Positions 13,159 to 20,969 of a DNA stretch of 29,839 nt are shown here, one piece after another. Numbering within the stretch: the stretch's first letter is position 1; every line of letters begins with the position of its first letter. Source of the DNA: Flexistipes sp041694215 (lineage in GTDB: Bacteria; Chrysiogenota; Deferribacteres; Deferribacterales; Flexistipitaceae); contig JASMTO010000185.1 of the NCBI GenBank assembly GCA_041694215.1, positions 1 to 29,839 on the forward strand. Direction: 5' to 3'. The notes below the pieces were generated by a model. The model was given only the letters and a program-made list of their open reading frames with translations, was not told the DNA's origin and did no database searches. Position numbers and translations under genes: made by a program.

Positions 13159-13893
13159 ATGGAAAATTTATCATTTTACAGTGCATTTTTTGCTGGTGTA
13201 CTTTCTTTTCTATCACCATGTGTTTTACCTCTTCTGCCGGGCTACATCTCGTTTATTTCCGGTGAGAGTATAGAATCTCTCACCAAGGGCGAAGGCAGCA
13301 CTCCACGCCTGAAAGCTTTTCTCGGAGCGGTATTTTTTGGTTTAGGCTTTACCTTGGTTTTTGTGATGCTGGGGGCAAGTGCCACAAGTATTGGACAATT
13401 GCTTAATGAATATAAATATGTCCTGGCAAAAATTGCTGGTGTTGTAGTCATTATACTTGGTCTTCATATGTTGGGTGTTTTTAAAATCCAAAAGTTGTTA
13501 AATCAGAAAAAATGGAATTATCAGAAAAGAAATAAGGCACCGTTTTATATTGAAGCTTTTTTGCTCGGCGTGGCATTTGTTTTCGGTTGGACACCATGTA
13601 TCGGGCCAATTCTTGGAGGCATTTTGGCCTTAGCCTCCCAGGAAACAACCGTTTCACAGGGGATGTTGCTGCTGCTTACATATTCAATGGGATTGTGGAT
13701 TCCTTTTTTAATTTCTGCTGTTGCTCTCGGTTTTGTAATTGGAGGGATAAAAAAAGCGGGTAAGACAATGATAATTGTAGAAAAAGTTGCCGGGATCCTG
13801 CTTATAATTATTGGGTTACTGATGCTGACCGATTTGCTAACGATTATTGTTACATATTTAACGAGGTGGTTTCCTTTTCTCGCTTCATTTTAA
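13159..13893 (+). CDS. ccdA: Cytochrome c biogenesis thiol-disulfide transporter CcdA
   Basis: A 244-residue inner-membrane protein with six predicted membrane segments. AFFAGVLSFLSPCVLPLLPG (9-28) carries the first redox Cys in the LSPCVLPLLPG motif. FGWTPCIGPILGG (about 141-153) carries the second. CcdA moves reducing equivalents from cytoplasmic thioredoxin to periplasmic thioredoxin-like proteins that keep apocytochrome c cysteines reduced. It is divergent from ccmE, which supports a role in cytochrome c assembly. The last 9 bp overlap the 3' end of the convergent tonB. Confidence 0.93.
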   Translation: MENLSFYSAFFAGVLSFLSPCVLPLLPGYISFISGESIESLTKGEGSTPRLKAFLGAVFFGLGFTLVFVMLGASATSIGQLLNEYKYVLAKIAGVVVIILGLHMLGVFKIQKLLNQKKWNYQKRNKAPFYIEAFLLGVAFVFGWTPCIGPILGGILALASQETTVSQGMLLLLTYSMGLWIPFLISAVALGFVIGGIKKAGKTMIIVEKVAGILLIIIGLLMLTDLLTIIVTYLTRWFPFLASF

Positions 13894-14235
13894 CGTAAAT
13901 GTTATTGGGATATTCACTGCGATCTCTTCTCTCGGTTTTTTTGCAACAGAAATATTCTGGATGGCTTTAAGGACAGCATCATTTAGTACCGAATAGGGGC
14001 TTTCTTTTGTAATGCTAATGTTCTTGAAGCTTCCGTCTTGTTTTATAGTAAATGTTACCCATACTTCCCCTTCTATTCCCCTTCTTTTTGCAATAAAGGG
14101 ATACTCGATTCGGCTCATTATCTCTTTGCGTATATACTCCAAGTACTTTCTTTTTTCCTCTTCACTCCAGCTGCTTTTTGTCACTTTAGGGGGTGTTACA
14201 GATATACTTTTATTATCTTGCATCCCTAGTTTCAT
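13885..14235 (-). CDS. tonB: TonB C-terminal domain (downstream piece of a frame-split tonB)
   Basis: A 116-residue piece with the TonB C-terminal fold: YPFIAKRRGIEGEVWVTFTI, then KQDGSFKNISI, SPYSVLNDAVLKAIQ and the final strand VNIPITFTLK. TonB binds the TonB box of outer-membrane receptors and passes on energy from ExbBD. No ribosome site precedes this ATG. The frame is open upstream as far as the A12 run at 14274-14285. One extra A (13) would fuse it to the piece at 14271-14702 and give one protein of 272 residues. It is therefore best read as the second half of one gene, expressed through slippage or broken. It overlaps the convergent ccdA by 9 bp. Confidence 0.85.
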   Translation of the reverse strand: MKLGMQDNKSISVTPPKVTKSSWSEEEKRKYLEYIRKEIMSRIEYPFIAKRRGIEGEVWVTFTIKQDGSFKNISITKESPYSVLNDAVLKAIQNISVAKKPREEIAVNIPITFTLK

Positions 14236-14270
14236 AGTAGTTTTAATTTTAACGTTTTTTTCTTGCCCAT

Positions 14271-14702
14271 TTATTTTTTTTTTTTATCCTGATTAACAGT
14301 CTCAGTTAATGCTGGCAACATGGATTCAGGCCCTTCATTTGCAATATGTTTATTTTCTATTTTTGAATGTATACTGTTTGTGGAAGCTGGGTTTGCTTTT
14401 TTATTATGTTCTACCAGCTTGTTAGTTTTTTTTTGTTTTACCTCATTTACCCCCATATTTTTCTCTGTCTCAGGTTCTGCTTTCTCCAAAACAGCATCTG
14501 CAGATTGTGTTTTTTCAGAATGTTGGGCATTCTCGACTTTGTAAAACGTTACTTCAATATACGGGGCAAGGGGGTAAGTTTCTGGATAATGGTAGGTGAG
14601 CATACTGCCAAGGATAAAATGAATCAGCGCTGAGAATGCAGTAAAAAAAATAAGCAAAGGGGCATTCACCCCTCTGCAGCTGTTAAAATGTGATTTTGAC
14701 AC
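14271..14702 (-). CDS. tonB: TonB N-terminal part (anchor and linker), frame ends at an A12 run
   Basis: 143 residues: one membrane anchor (about 14-36), then a charged linker rich in Glu, Lys and Asn, ending in four Lys encoded by 12 consecutive A, then TAA. This is the anchor and periplasmic spacer of TonB. The energy-coupling domain follows in the +1 frame. The chosen GTG start overlaps the receptor gene by 20 bp, so translation is probably coupled to it. A GTG at the twelfth codon is an alternative. The placement after a BtuB-like receptor suggests a TonB for cobalamin uptake. No exbB or exbD is in the window. Confidence 0.8.
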   Translation of the reverse strand: MSKSHFNSCRGVNAPLLIFFTAFSALIHFILGSMLTYHYPETYPLAPYIEVTFYKVENAQHSEKTQSADAVLEKAEPETEKNMGVNEVKQKKTNKLVEHNKKANPASTNSIHSKIENKHIANEGPESMLPALTETVNQDKKKK

Positions 14703-16575
14703 CGGCTAAATAGTTCCTTTCGGCAGCTGGGTAATAACTTGACCCTGAAAAATCGCTGTAGATTACATAATCACTATATTCTTCATCAAAAATATTATTA
14801 ATTTTGACATATGCCTCAATATTTTTATAATTATAGCTGAGTTTGACGTCGCTTGTTCCATAGCCATCAACCTTCCCGGCTGTATTAGCATAATCATTTC
14901 CCTGATAAAAATCACTGTAATAACGATAAAAATAATACATACCAAGACCATTATCAAATCTATAGCCTATATTCGTCTTCACCGTATGCTTTGAAACGAG
15001 GGGGGCTGTATTATCTTTCCAAGGATCCTCATCGATTTCAGAATCTGTATAAGTATACGCCACATCGAACACAGTGTTCTTCCTGTTCAACCCAAGTCTT
15101 ACCAGAGCGACTGTTTTTTTCGTATCCAGGTTGGTATTGGCAAACCCTGTCCAATTAACTACATAATCGGGATTTGTAAATATCTCGTCATTGGATTTCT
15201 GTCTGTATATAAGCGCATCAAAATGATAAAGGGGATCCACCCTTTTAAACCCAATCTCATAAGTTTTGTTGATTTGCTCATCTAATTCTGAGTTAAGTCC
15301 ACTGTATTCATTAATCTCATCCGTCGTGGGGAAGCGAAAGCTTTTGTCGTACTTAACATATATAAAATTATTTTCCCCAAGCTCATAACCTATTTTTATG
15401 AAATAGGCATCAGCATCAAAATCCTTTTCTTTGTCAATACTGTCATAATCATCCTCCATTTCAGAATACCTGTATCCTGCTTCAAGCAAAACCTTATGTA
15501 TATTTACAGTATCAGAGATGTAAAAGCTTTCCTTTGTCCTGCTCAGCTCACTGCCCCCGGTTAATACATCTAGATCAGTATTGCTGTTAGAATAACCGGC
15601 TATGAACCTGTTGGAGTATGCACCATTTTTTATCGTGTAAATGTAGGAAGGATCCACAGAAAATCGTTCAATTTCATCACGCCATTTACTCCCAAAAGAC
15701 ACCCACTCCGTATCTCTATGCCTTTTGTACTCAGAAACATCCAGTATAAAATCACCGTAATCTGTATAAAATTTCGCATTGCTTCCGATGAGCCATTCGT
15801 AATCCTCACTACCGTCATCAGGTGTATTGGAATGTTCTCTGTCAAATTGATCGATATCCGCATCTGTAAGTCCGCCGGGTAGTCCATACTCTTTATCAAT
15901 GTATAAGCCGTTAACCCCTATATCAAATCGTTCTCCATAGTAAGTGGCCTCACCGCTGACACTCTCCTTGTAATATTCACTGTTATCCCTGTAACCATCT
16001 GTTCTGTACTTATCAGCATTGAACAGCATAGAGAAATGCTCACCGGAAAATGTCCCTTGGGCAAAATAATCGGATGTGTCATAGGAACCCCATTCCCCTT
16101 TCAGATAGCCACCGCTTTTTAGGGGTTTTCTGGTAATTATGTTGATGGCACCCCCTGTCGCTCTATCACCGAAAAGTACGGAATTAGGACCGTAGTATAT
16201 CTCAACCCTTTCTATCATTTCAACAGGGATTGAATTGACATCAAATGTACTCATATCAACAGGATTAACCTGCCTGCCATTTATCAGAATAACATTATTA
16301 AATGCGGCCTTATCCCCCACAAAACCGCCCATGGAGATTGATGAGCTAGCGCTGTTAAAGGATTTGACCTGCAGTCCTGCAGCATAGTTTAAGAGATCAA
16401 GTGTTGAAGAAGGAGAAAGCTGCTCTATCTTCTCCCTGTTCATAATTTCCACTGCGGGGTTTTTGTTTATATCCTCTTTTGTATATTTTTCACCGAAAAC
16501 ATTAATGCCTTCTAATGTAACAGCATAGATATTTATAGATAACAACATAAAAAAAATGGTTATTAAAATTCTCAT
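14683..16575 (-). CDS. btuB: TonB-dependent outer-membrane receptor, BtuB-like
   Basis: A 630-residue protein with a signal peptide (1-18, ending NIYA). A TonB-box-like stretch lies near LEGINVFG. The plug domain runs to about 150, with VEMIERVEIYYGPNSVLFGD and RATGGAINIITRKP, and a 22-strand barrel ends in the terminal aromatic KITF. The cobalamin call comes from the context: a cobalamin riboswitch lies upstream on the same strand, and btuF-C-D-like genes precede it. The receptor would bind corrinoid at the cell surface and release it to the periplasm on TonB action. A strong ribosome site (AAAGGAGGAAT) precedes the ATG. A dispersed repeat (16647-16722) sits in the 275-bp leader between riboswitch and start. 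Confidence 0.87.
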   Translation of the reverse strand: MRILITIFFMLLSINIYAVTLEGINVFGEKYTKEDINKNPAVEIMNREKIEQLSPSSTLDLLNYAAGLQVKSFNSASSSISMGGFVGDKAAFNNVILINGRQVNPVDMSTFDVNSIPVEMIERVEIYYGPNSVLFGDRATGGAINIITRKPLKSGGYLKGEWGSYDTSDYFAQGTFSGEHFSMLFNADKYRTDGYRDNSEYYKESVSGEATYYGERFDIGVNGLYIDKEYGLPGGLTDADIDQFDREHSNTPDDGSEDYEWLIGSNAKFYTDYGDFILDVSEYKRHRDTEWVSFGSKWRDEIERFSVDPSYIYTIKNGAYSNRFIAGYSNSNTDLDVLTGGSELSRTKESFYISDTVNIHKVLLEAGYRYSEMEDDYDSIDKEKDFDADAYFIKIGYELGENNFIYVKYDKSFRFPTTDEINEYSGLNSELDEQINKTYEIGFKRVDPLYHFDALIYRQKSNDEIFTNPDYVVNWTGFANTNLDTKKTVALVRLGLNRKNTVFDVAYTYTDSEIDEDPWKDNTAPLVSKHTVKTNIGYRFDNGLGMYYFYRYYSDFYQGNDYANTAGKVDGYGTSDVKLSYNYKNIEAYVKINNIFDEEYSDYVIYSDFSGSSYYPAAERNYLAGVKITF

Positions 16576-16646
16576 TATTCCTCCTTTATTATTTTTCTAA
16601 GTTTGTGTAAAAAAATTGCCACCTCGACCATCCGGATCGGAGAAAT

Positions 16647-16722
16647 GACACAATACAGCGTCCATATCCCAAAATGTCATTCCGAGCGAAACGAAGTGGA
16701 GTCGAGAAATCTCATACTCCTC
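16647..16722 (+). repeat. 76-bp direct repeat, copy A
   Basis: Matches 19678-19753 with one difference (GAGAAATC here, GAGGAATC there). It holds the CGAGCGAAACGAAGTGGAG element found in the dispersed palindromes. The two copies have the same orientation, 3.03 kb apart, and bracket the riboswitch plus btuD-C-F. Confidence 0.92.
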
Positions 16723-16743
16723 TACTCCTCCACTCTTCTACTC
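16712..16743 (-). repeat. Octamer array GAGTAKGA, 4 units
   Basis: On the plus strand TCATACTC, CTCTACTC, CTCCACTC, TTCTACTC. The matching array at 19743-19766 has three units and lacks CTCTACTC, so the two copies differ by one octamer. Confidence 0.8.
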
Positions 16744-16814
16744 TCCAAAAAGCAAAGCCATAATACGAGAGGACATGCCCTGGCACGGATTTCATTAATT
16801 AAGAACTGTTTAAA

Positions 16815-16858
16815 AAGACCATAGGCACCCCCTTATCCTCGTAAGTAGGTGCTGCGAT
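16815..16858 (-). terminator. Possible riboswitch-linked terminator
   Basis: On the minus strand GCACC (16851-16855 region) can pair with GGTGC near 16824-16829. Eight nt later comes GGTC followed by five T. The GGTCT before the T-run could also pair with AGACC of the B12 box, which would make the two folds exclusive. The stem is short and the fold was made by eye. Confidence 0.35.
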
Positions 16859-17034
16859 CGTTTTACCCGGGTCTCCTGGCTTGCCTTCCTCCTACTCCTC
16901 CGCCTTCCCATCCAGCTACCAAACAGAATTCGGCTTAATGGCTGGATAGTGGCTGGGTGGAGTTTCGTCCAGCTTACAGTTGCGGGACAGCGCCGGATTC
17001 CCACCGGACTTCCCCTAAGATAAAACGTGGCAGC
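16851..17034 (-). ncRNA. Cobalamin riboswitch (class I-like aptamer)
   Basis: Read on the minus strand: a closing stem CGTTTTA/TAAAACG plus GCTGC/GCAGC, then GGGGAAGTCCGGTG, AATCCGGCGCTGTCCCGC, AACTGTAAGC, a long variable part, and the B12 box AGCCAGGAGACCCGGG (16866-16881). These are the signature blocks of adenosylcobalamin riboswitches. The aptamer begins 4 nt after the btuD stop codon (17038-17040) and is oriented toward the receptor gene at 16575. It should lower receptor and tonB expression when corrinoid is plentiful. No promoter is visible between btuD and the aptamer. Confidence 0.95.
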
Positions 17035-17037
17035 AAA

Positions 17038-17790
17038 CTATCGAAATGTTAGTACAACATTCCCCTCACACAGTTTGAATACAACACCGTAAAGGGAATT
17101 AATCGCTTTTATATCAAATTTCTCTCTGTTGTCAAAGGTAAAAAATAGTTCCCCTTTTTTTAACCCCACGAGACTGTCGCATAAAAAATATGCTATATTC
17201 ACATCGTGCACTGCTAAAATTATCGTTTTATATGTCCTGACAGATTTTATTATTTCAATAATCTTGATAGTATAGGCAGGATCCAGATTTGAAAAAGGTT
17301 CATCCATTAATATAATATTTGTATCCTGTGCGATGGCTTTTGCTATAAGTGCCCGCTGGAGCTCTCCGGATGATAGTTGATTCAGAAAATAGTTTTTTTT
17401 ATCATACAAGTCGCAGACATTAAGGGCTTCATCAATTTTTTCCCTGTCTTTGCCATCTAATATCCCAAATCCCAGTGAATACGGATATCGACCGGCTTCA
17501 AGGAGATTGTATAGTCTGATCATTGGCAGATTATCAAGCCCTGGAGGGACATAAGAGATAGTTTGTGCCCGTTGGACATTTGTCATCCTGGCAATGTGCT
17601 TGCCTCCTATTAAAATATTTCCTGAATCATATTTCAAAATCCCTGATATTACTTCAAGCAGTGTACTTTTACCACTCCCATTGGGACCCAAAATACCTGT
17701 GATTCCACCTTTAGCAAAATCTAGTCTGTTAATCTTCAGACTAAAGCCTGTATTATAGGTCAATTCTACATTTTCAAGCGTTATATTCAT
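17038..17790 (-). CDS. btuD: ABC transporter ATPase, cobalamin type
   Basis: A 250-residue ATPase of the BtuD/FecE/HmuV family. Walker A is GPNGSGKST (35-43), the signature LSSGELQRA (139-147), Walker B IILMDEPFSNLD (159-170), and the H-loop AVHD (H195). One odd point: the Q-loop, usually YVPQ, reads YVPPG (80-84), so Gln is replaced by Pro83. It powers import of the corrinoid from the periplasm by the permease. Its start overlaps the permease stop by 4 bp. The riboswitch for the downstream receptor starts right after its stop. Assignment to cobalamin rather than iron chelate rests on that riboswitch and the linked receptor. Confidence 0.87.
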   Translation of the reverse strand: MNITLENVELTYNTGFSLKINRLDFAKGGITGILGPNGSGKSTLLEVISGILKYDSGNILIGGKHIARMTNVQRAQTISYVPPGLDNLPMIRLYNLLEAGRYPYSLGFGILDGKDREKIDEALNVCDLYDKKNYFLNQLSSGELQRALIAKAIAQDTNIILMDEPFSNLDPAYTIKIIEIIKSVRTYKTIILAVHDVNIAYFLCDSLVGLKKGELFFTFDNREKFDIKAINSLYGVVFKLCEGNVVLTFR

Positions 17791-18776
17791 ATCCGCCTTC
17801 TGAGGATATAGATGAAAAATGGTGTGCCTATAATAGCAGTAACTGCACCAATGGGCACTTCATATGGGAAAAAAACAGTTTTAAAAAACGTATCAATGAC
17901 CACCACGAAACATCCGCCAATAAAAAAACACAAAATCATATTAATCCTGTGATCAAGTCCAAAAATAATTTTAACAATATGCGGAATAATTATACCCACA
18001 AAGCCGATGGCACCACACATTGCAACAATTACAGAAGTGATAAGAGATCCACCCACGTAAATGATAATGGAGAATTTTCTAATATCCACCCCAGAGTTAA
18101 TGGCAAAAGCTTCACCTAAAAGGTAGACATTGAGTTTGCCGCTCTGCATATACAAAATTGATGATAGTAAAATTACCAGCAAAAGGCTTATTAAAACCAA
18201 ATCAATATCCAGGAAAACGGTACTTCCCAGATACCACATGAGTAAGTCTTTGGTAAAGTTCTCTGAAAGCACCGAATTAAAAAATGTTATGATTGAAGTA
18301 AAAAAGAAATTCAGTCCCACACCCACGAGAATAAGGGAATTAGCTGTCACTGAGGTTAACCCTCCGGCTGCCCAGTAGACAAACAATATTGTGGCCAGAG
18401 CAAAGCTAAGGCTTAAAATCTGTGTTGGGATAAAGCCAGAGACCCCTATGTAAAGTGATACCGCCACCCCCACAGCAGCTGCCCCTGCTATTCCCAGGAT
18501 AAACGGATCAGCCAGTGGGTTCCTGAAATATGTCTGAAAGCTGCATCCCACAATGGACAACCCTGCACCCACCATAAAATCCGCCAATATTCTGGGCAGC
18601 CTAAGTGACATGAACACAGCGTTTTCAGATGAAAAAAACTCAAAAGGATTTATAAATTTGCCTCCAAAAGAAAGGCTTAGGGATAAAACAGCAATACTAA
18701 AAATCAGGCTAACTAAAAGATATATAAGGATCCTGGAATATGTTACTTGCTTAATTGCTTTCTGAGGATTTTGCAT
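17787..18776 (-). CDS. btuC: ABC transporter permease, FecCD/BtuC family
   Basis: A 329-residue membrane protein with about ten hydrophobic segments. Family marks are LRLPRILADFMVGAGLSIVG (58-77), FRNPLADPFILGIAGAAAVG (89-108), GAIGFVGIIIPHIVKIIFG (the loop contacting the ATPase) and the ending PFEVPIGAVTAIIGTPFF-like segment (PYEVPIGAVTAIIGTPFFIY). It forms the channel dimer for corrinoid import. The ATG at 18776 lies inside the end of the binding-protein gene (34-bp overlap), and the 3' end overlaps the ATPase gene by 4 bp, so all three are tightly coupled. Confidence 0.9.
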   Translation of the reverse strand: MQNPQKAIKQVTYSRILIYLLVSLIFSIAVLSLSLSFGGKFINPFEFFSSENAVFMSLRLPRILADFMVGAGLSIVGCSFQTYFRNPLADPFILGIAGAAAVGVAVSLYIGVSGFIPTQILSLSFALATILFVYWAAGGLTSVTANSLILVGVGLNFFFTSIITFFNSVLSENFTKDLLMWYLGSTVFLDIDLVLISLLLVILLSSILYMQSGKLNVYLLGEAFAINSGVDIRKFSIIIYVGGSLITSVIVAMCGAIGFVGIIIPHIVKIIFGLDHRINMILCFFIGGCFVVVIDTFFKTVFFPYEVPIGAVTAIIGTPFFIYILRRRI

Positions 18777-19534
18777 GCGTCTGTTATCCTGTATGACGGC
18801 CTTAGGAAGATATTAGGCTCTATCTCTATAATTGTTATATCCCTATCAAACTGTTCAATTTTTTTGCGAAAAAAACTAATATCATTAGCACTGCCATGTC
18901 TTTTTGCAACGATTATATATTCAGGGGCAAGCTGGAAAACCCTTTCGTAGCTTACCTGTGGGAATGTTTTGTTATCATCACCAAAAAGATTTTTTAAACC
19001 GGCACATTTCATAATGTCATCCACAAAGTTTCCGCCACCCACAGCATAAGCCGGCTTTGTATTTATTAAAAAGACAGCAGTCTTTATTTCATCAAAGTGA
19101 TTTTTGGCAAACACCGACCGAATATTCTCTGTCAATTCTTCCACAGGCTTACCCAAGAGATCCCCAATATCTGTAACCATTGTAATTATATCTTCATAAT
19201 CTTTTACCTGATAAAATCTGTTGGTAATACCATATTCATCCAGTTTCTCTTTTAGCTGCTTTGTGTAGCCTTCCCTCATTCCTATGACATGGGTGGGATT
19301 GAGCATGAGAATTTTCTCCAGGCTCGGCCTGAAATAACTCCCCACTTCAGGTAATTGATAAGCTTCAGGCGGGAAGTCACACCTGTCCGTCACACCAACG
19401 ATATCTTTACCAGCACCGATTTTAAAAAGTATCTCCGTCACATTGGGAGCAAGGCTCACAATACGAAGATCAGCAAACGACAATAAAGGAAATAATACAA
19501 AAAATACACACAATAACCGTTTTAACAAAACCAC
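18743..19534 (-). CDS. btuF: Periplasmic corrinoid-binding protein, BtuF-like
   Basis: A 263-residue protein with a signal peptide (1-21, ending LLSFA) and no lipobox cysteine, so it is soluble in the periplasm. RIVSLAPNVTEILFKIGAG is the typical BtuF/TroA opening, GVTDRCDFP follows, then the long helix between two lobes. Its role is to bind corrinoid in the periplasm and deliver it to the permease. The start chosen is GTG at 19534, which has GAGG about 10 nt ahead; a TTG two codons later is possible. No riboswitch is visible in its own leader (19535-19777), although this is the first gene of the block. Confidence 0.85.
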   Translation of the reverse strand: MVLLKRLLCVFFVLFPLLSFADLRIVSLAPNVTEILFKIGAGKDIVGVTDRCDFPPEAYQLPEVGSYFRPSLEKILMLNPTHVIGMREGYTKQLKEKLDEYGITNRFYQVKDYEDIITMVTDIGDLLGKPVEELTENIRSVFAKNHFDEIKTAVFLINTKPAYAVGGGNFVDDIMKCAGLKNLFGDDNKTFPQVSYERVFQLAPEYIIVAKRHGSANDISFFRKKIEQFDRDITIIEIEPNIFLRPSYRITDACKILRKQLSK

Positions 19535-19777
19535 ACCCCAACAGCCTCATTGCCCACCACTACCCCTCCTACTCCTATTTTAGGGGAGAGTAAGAGTGGG
19601 TACATTTTGTCAAACATCAGAGATTTCTCCGTTCCAGCGAGCACATAAATGCTTATGTGCTCGCTTCCGGTCGAAAAGACACAATACAGCGTCCATATCC
19701 CAAAATGTCATTCCGAGCGAAACGAAGTGGAGTCGAGGAATCTCATACTCCTCCACTTTTCTACTCTTTCATCTAAT
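19535..19777. other. Leader of the btu block with dispersed repeats
   Basis: This 243-bp gap holds a perfect 13-bp-stem hairpin at 19636-19665 (AGCGAGCACATAA, loop ATGC, TTATGTGCTCGCT) and the second 76-bp direct repeat. No B12 box or other cobalamin riboswitch block was found on either strand, and no clear promoter. Confidence 0.6.
19678..19753 (+). repeat. 76-bp direct repeat, copy B
   Basis: One mismatch to copy A at 16647-16722, same orientation. It is followed by an octamer array of three units (19743-19766), one fewer than in copy A. Confidence 0.92.
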
Positions 19778-20353
19778 TTAATCATTCAACTTTTTTAAGA
19801 GCCATGCCATATTTTCAGCCAGCACTCTGATTGTCCTCATCCCTTCATCATCATTTAATACTTCGCCAATGTCTCTGCCGAAGACAAAATTCCAGTAAAC
19901 AGATCCCGGGACAATCATTTCGTTGATCAGAAAAAAATGATTAAGTGTATCAAAAACCCTGTTCGCACCGCCACGCCGAACTGCACTCACCCCGCAGCCT
20001 ACCTTCCGCCTCAGAAAATTCCCGTTTGCCCTGCAGACATAACCCACACGCTCGATGATAGCCTTCATCTCGGCATTCACATCTGCAAAATATGTGGGTG
20101 AGCCAAGGATGATTCCATCTGCTTTACTCATTTCTCCCACTATATAATTGAGACAATCGTTAGTTATTACACATTGCATATTTTGCTTTTCAAAGCATGT
20201 CCTGCAGGCGGTACATCCGCGTATTGCTTCATTCGGGATATTGTAGATATGTGTCTTGATATTTTTTTTCTCCAGTATTGATGCCATTTCATTCAGGATA
20301 ATGGATGTATTCCCTTCCTTCCTGGGGCTGGTGTTCACTGCAAATACATTCAT
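19778..20353 (-). CDS. Iron-sulfur flavoprotein / NADPH-dependent FMN reductase family
   Basis: A 191-residue flavodoxin-like protein. VNTSPRKEGNTSIIL (6-20) is the FMN phosphate loop. A compact cysteine motif C-x2-C-x2-C-x7-C at 47, 50, 53 and 61 fits the [4Fe-4S] site of the Isf group. ILGSPTYFADVNAEMKAIIE contacts the flavin. Isf proteins pass electrons between ferredoxin-like carriers and small acceptors, including oxygen and peroxide, in anaerobes. The start chosen is the ATG at 20353, since GAGAGGTG lies just ahead. An upstream in-frame ATG would add 20 residues before the Rossmann strand. It is monocistronic as far as can be seen. Confidence 0.85.
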   Translation of the reverse strand: MNVFAVNTSPRKEGNTSIILNEMASILEKKNIKTHIYNIPNEAIRGCTACRTCFEKQNMQCVITNDCLNYIVGEMSKADGIILGSPTYFADVNAEMKAIIERVGYVCRANGNFLRRKVGCGVSAVRRGGANRVFDTLNHFFLINEMIVPGSVYWNFVFGRDIGEVLNDDEGMRTIRVLAENMAWLLKKLND

Positions 20354-20478
20354 TGTGCACCTCTCGGATTGATTTAGTCTCTCTCGGGTAGAATGTTGCA
20401 TGTTTTTATCCATTCGTCAACATCCACGATACTCTTTTTTTCCTTTTGAAAGATTAGAGGTGTGGAGAAGCAATAAAT

Positions 20479-20513
20479 AAAAAAGCCGGTACAGATGGTT
20501 TATCCATACCGGC
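20479..20513 (-). terminator. Terminator of the flagellin-flaG operon
   Basis: On the minus strand a 12-bp stem (GCCGGTATGGAT pairing with ATCTGTACCGGC, two G-T pairs), a 5-nt loop, then six T. It lies 27 bp after the flaG stop. A near twin is at 23399-23435. Confidence 0.9.
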
Positions 20514-20539
20514 CAAATGTGTTGATTTCATTACCTACA

Positions 20540-20902
20540 TTACGTGGTGCTGTCAAAAAACATTCCCAGCATATGCTTGATGTTTTTCTCCAGTTTCAGG
20601 GCTTCCTCTGAAGGGATCTGCCTTATTACCTTCCCTTCGTTTTTGTCCATTATTTTTACAACCACTTCTTCCAATTCTTTTTCTATTTCAAACTTTCTGC
20701 TGATATTCAGCACATCCATAGCCTTATTCAGATCTTCCACAGCTTTTGCCACATCTTTTTCGGCGTTTTTAGCAGCAACCTCTTGATGCTTCTGACTTTG
20801 GCGCACCTGCTCCTGGAGATTATTTCCCCTACGGCCTATGTCATTTACATGTGCCCCCGCATCAATCTGCCTTATTGCTGTACTTTTAATTGAGTCCAAC
20901 AT
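20540..20902 (-). CDS. flaG: Flagellar protein FlaG
   Basis: A 120-residue protein. The C-terminal half holds the FlaG signature: LNISRKFEIEKELEEVVVKI followed by MDKNEGKVIRQIPSEEALKL. The first half is charged, helical and weakly conserved, as usual in the family. FlaG modulates filament length or assembly and is often encoded beside flagellin. AAAGGGGGTG is just ahead of the ATG. It follows the flagellin gene by 67 bp with an intercistronic hairpin (20927-20950) and no terminator between, so it is expressed from the flagellin transcript, probably at a lower level. Confidence 0.9.
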   Translation of the reverse strand: MLDSIKSTAIRQIDAGAHVNDIGRRGNNLQEQVRQSQKHQEVAAKNAEKDVAKAVEDLNKAMDVLNISRKFEIEKELEEVVVKIMDKNEGKVIRQIPSEEALKLEKNIKHMLGMFFDSTT

Positions 20903-20926
20903 AATTCACCCCCTTTGGGTGGAAGA

Positions 20927-20950
20927 AAGCTCCGCTATATTGCGGAGCTT
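20927..20950. promoter_or_regulatory. Intercistronic hairpin between flagellin and flaG
   Basis: Perfect 9-bp stem AAGCTCCGC/GCGGAGCTT with a 6-nt loop and no T-run after it on the minus strand. It is more likely an mRNA 3'-end stabiliser or partial attenuator than a terminator. Confidence 0.7.
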
Positions 20951-20969
20951 CCTTAGAATCCTGCTAATT

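Noticed and set aside
16810..17004. Minus-strand frame of 64 codons over the riboswitch
   Set aside because: The region is fully explained by the cobalamin aptamer; the peptide has no recognisable pattern and no start signal.
20354..20413. Upstream ATG adding 20 residues to the iron-sulfur flavoprotein
   Set aside because: The added residues are polar and precede the first Rossmann strand, while the internal ATG at 20353 has a clear GAGAGGTG site.
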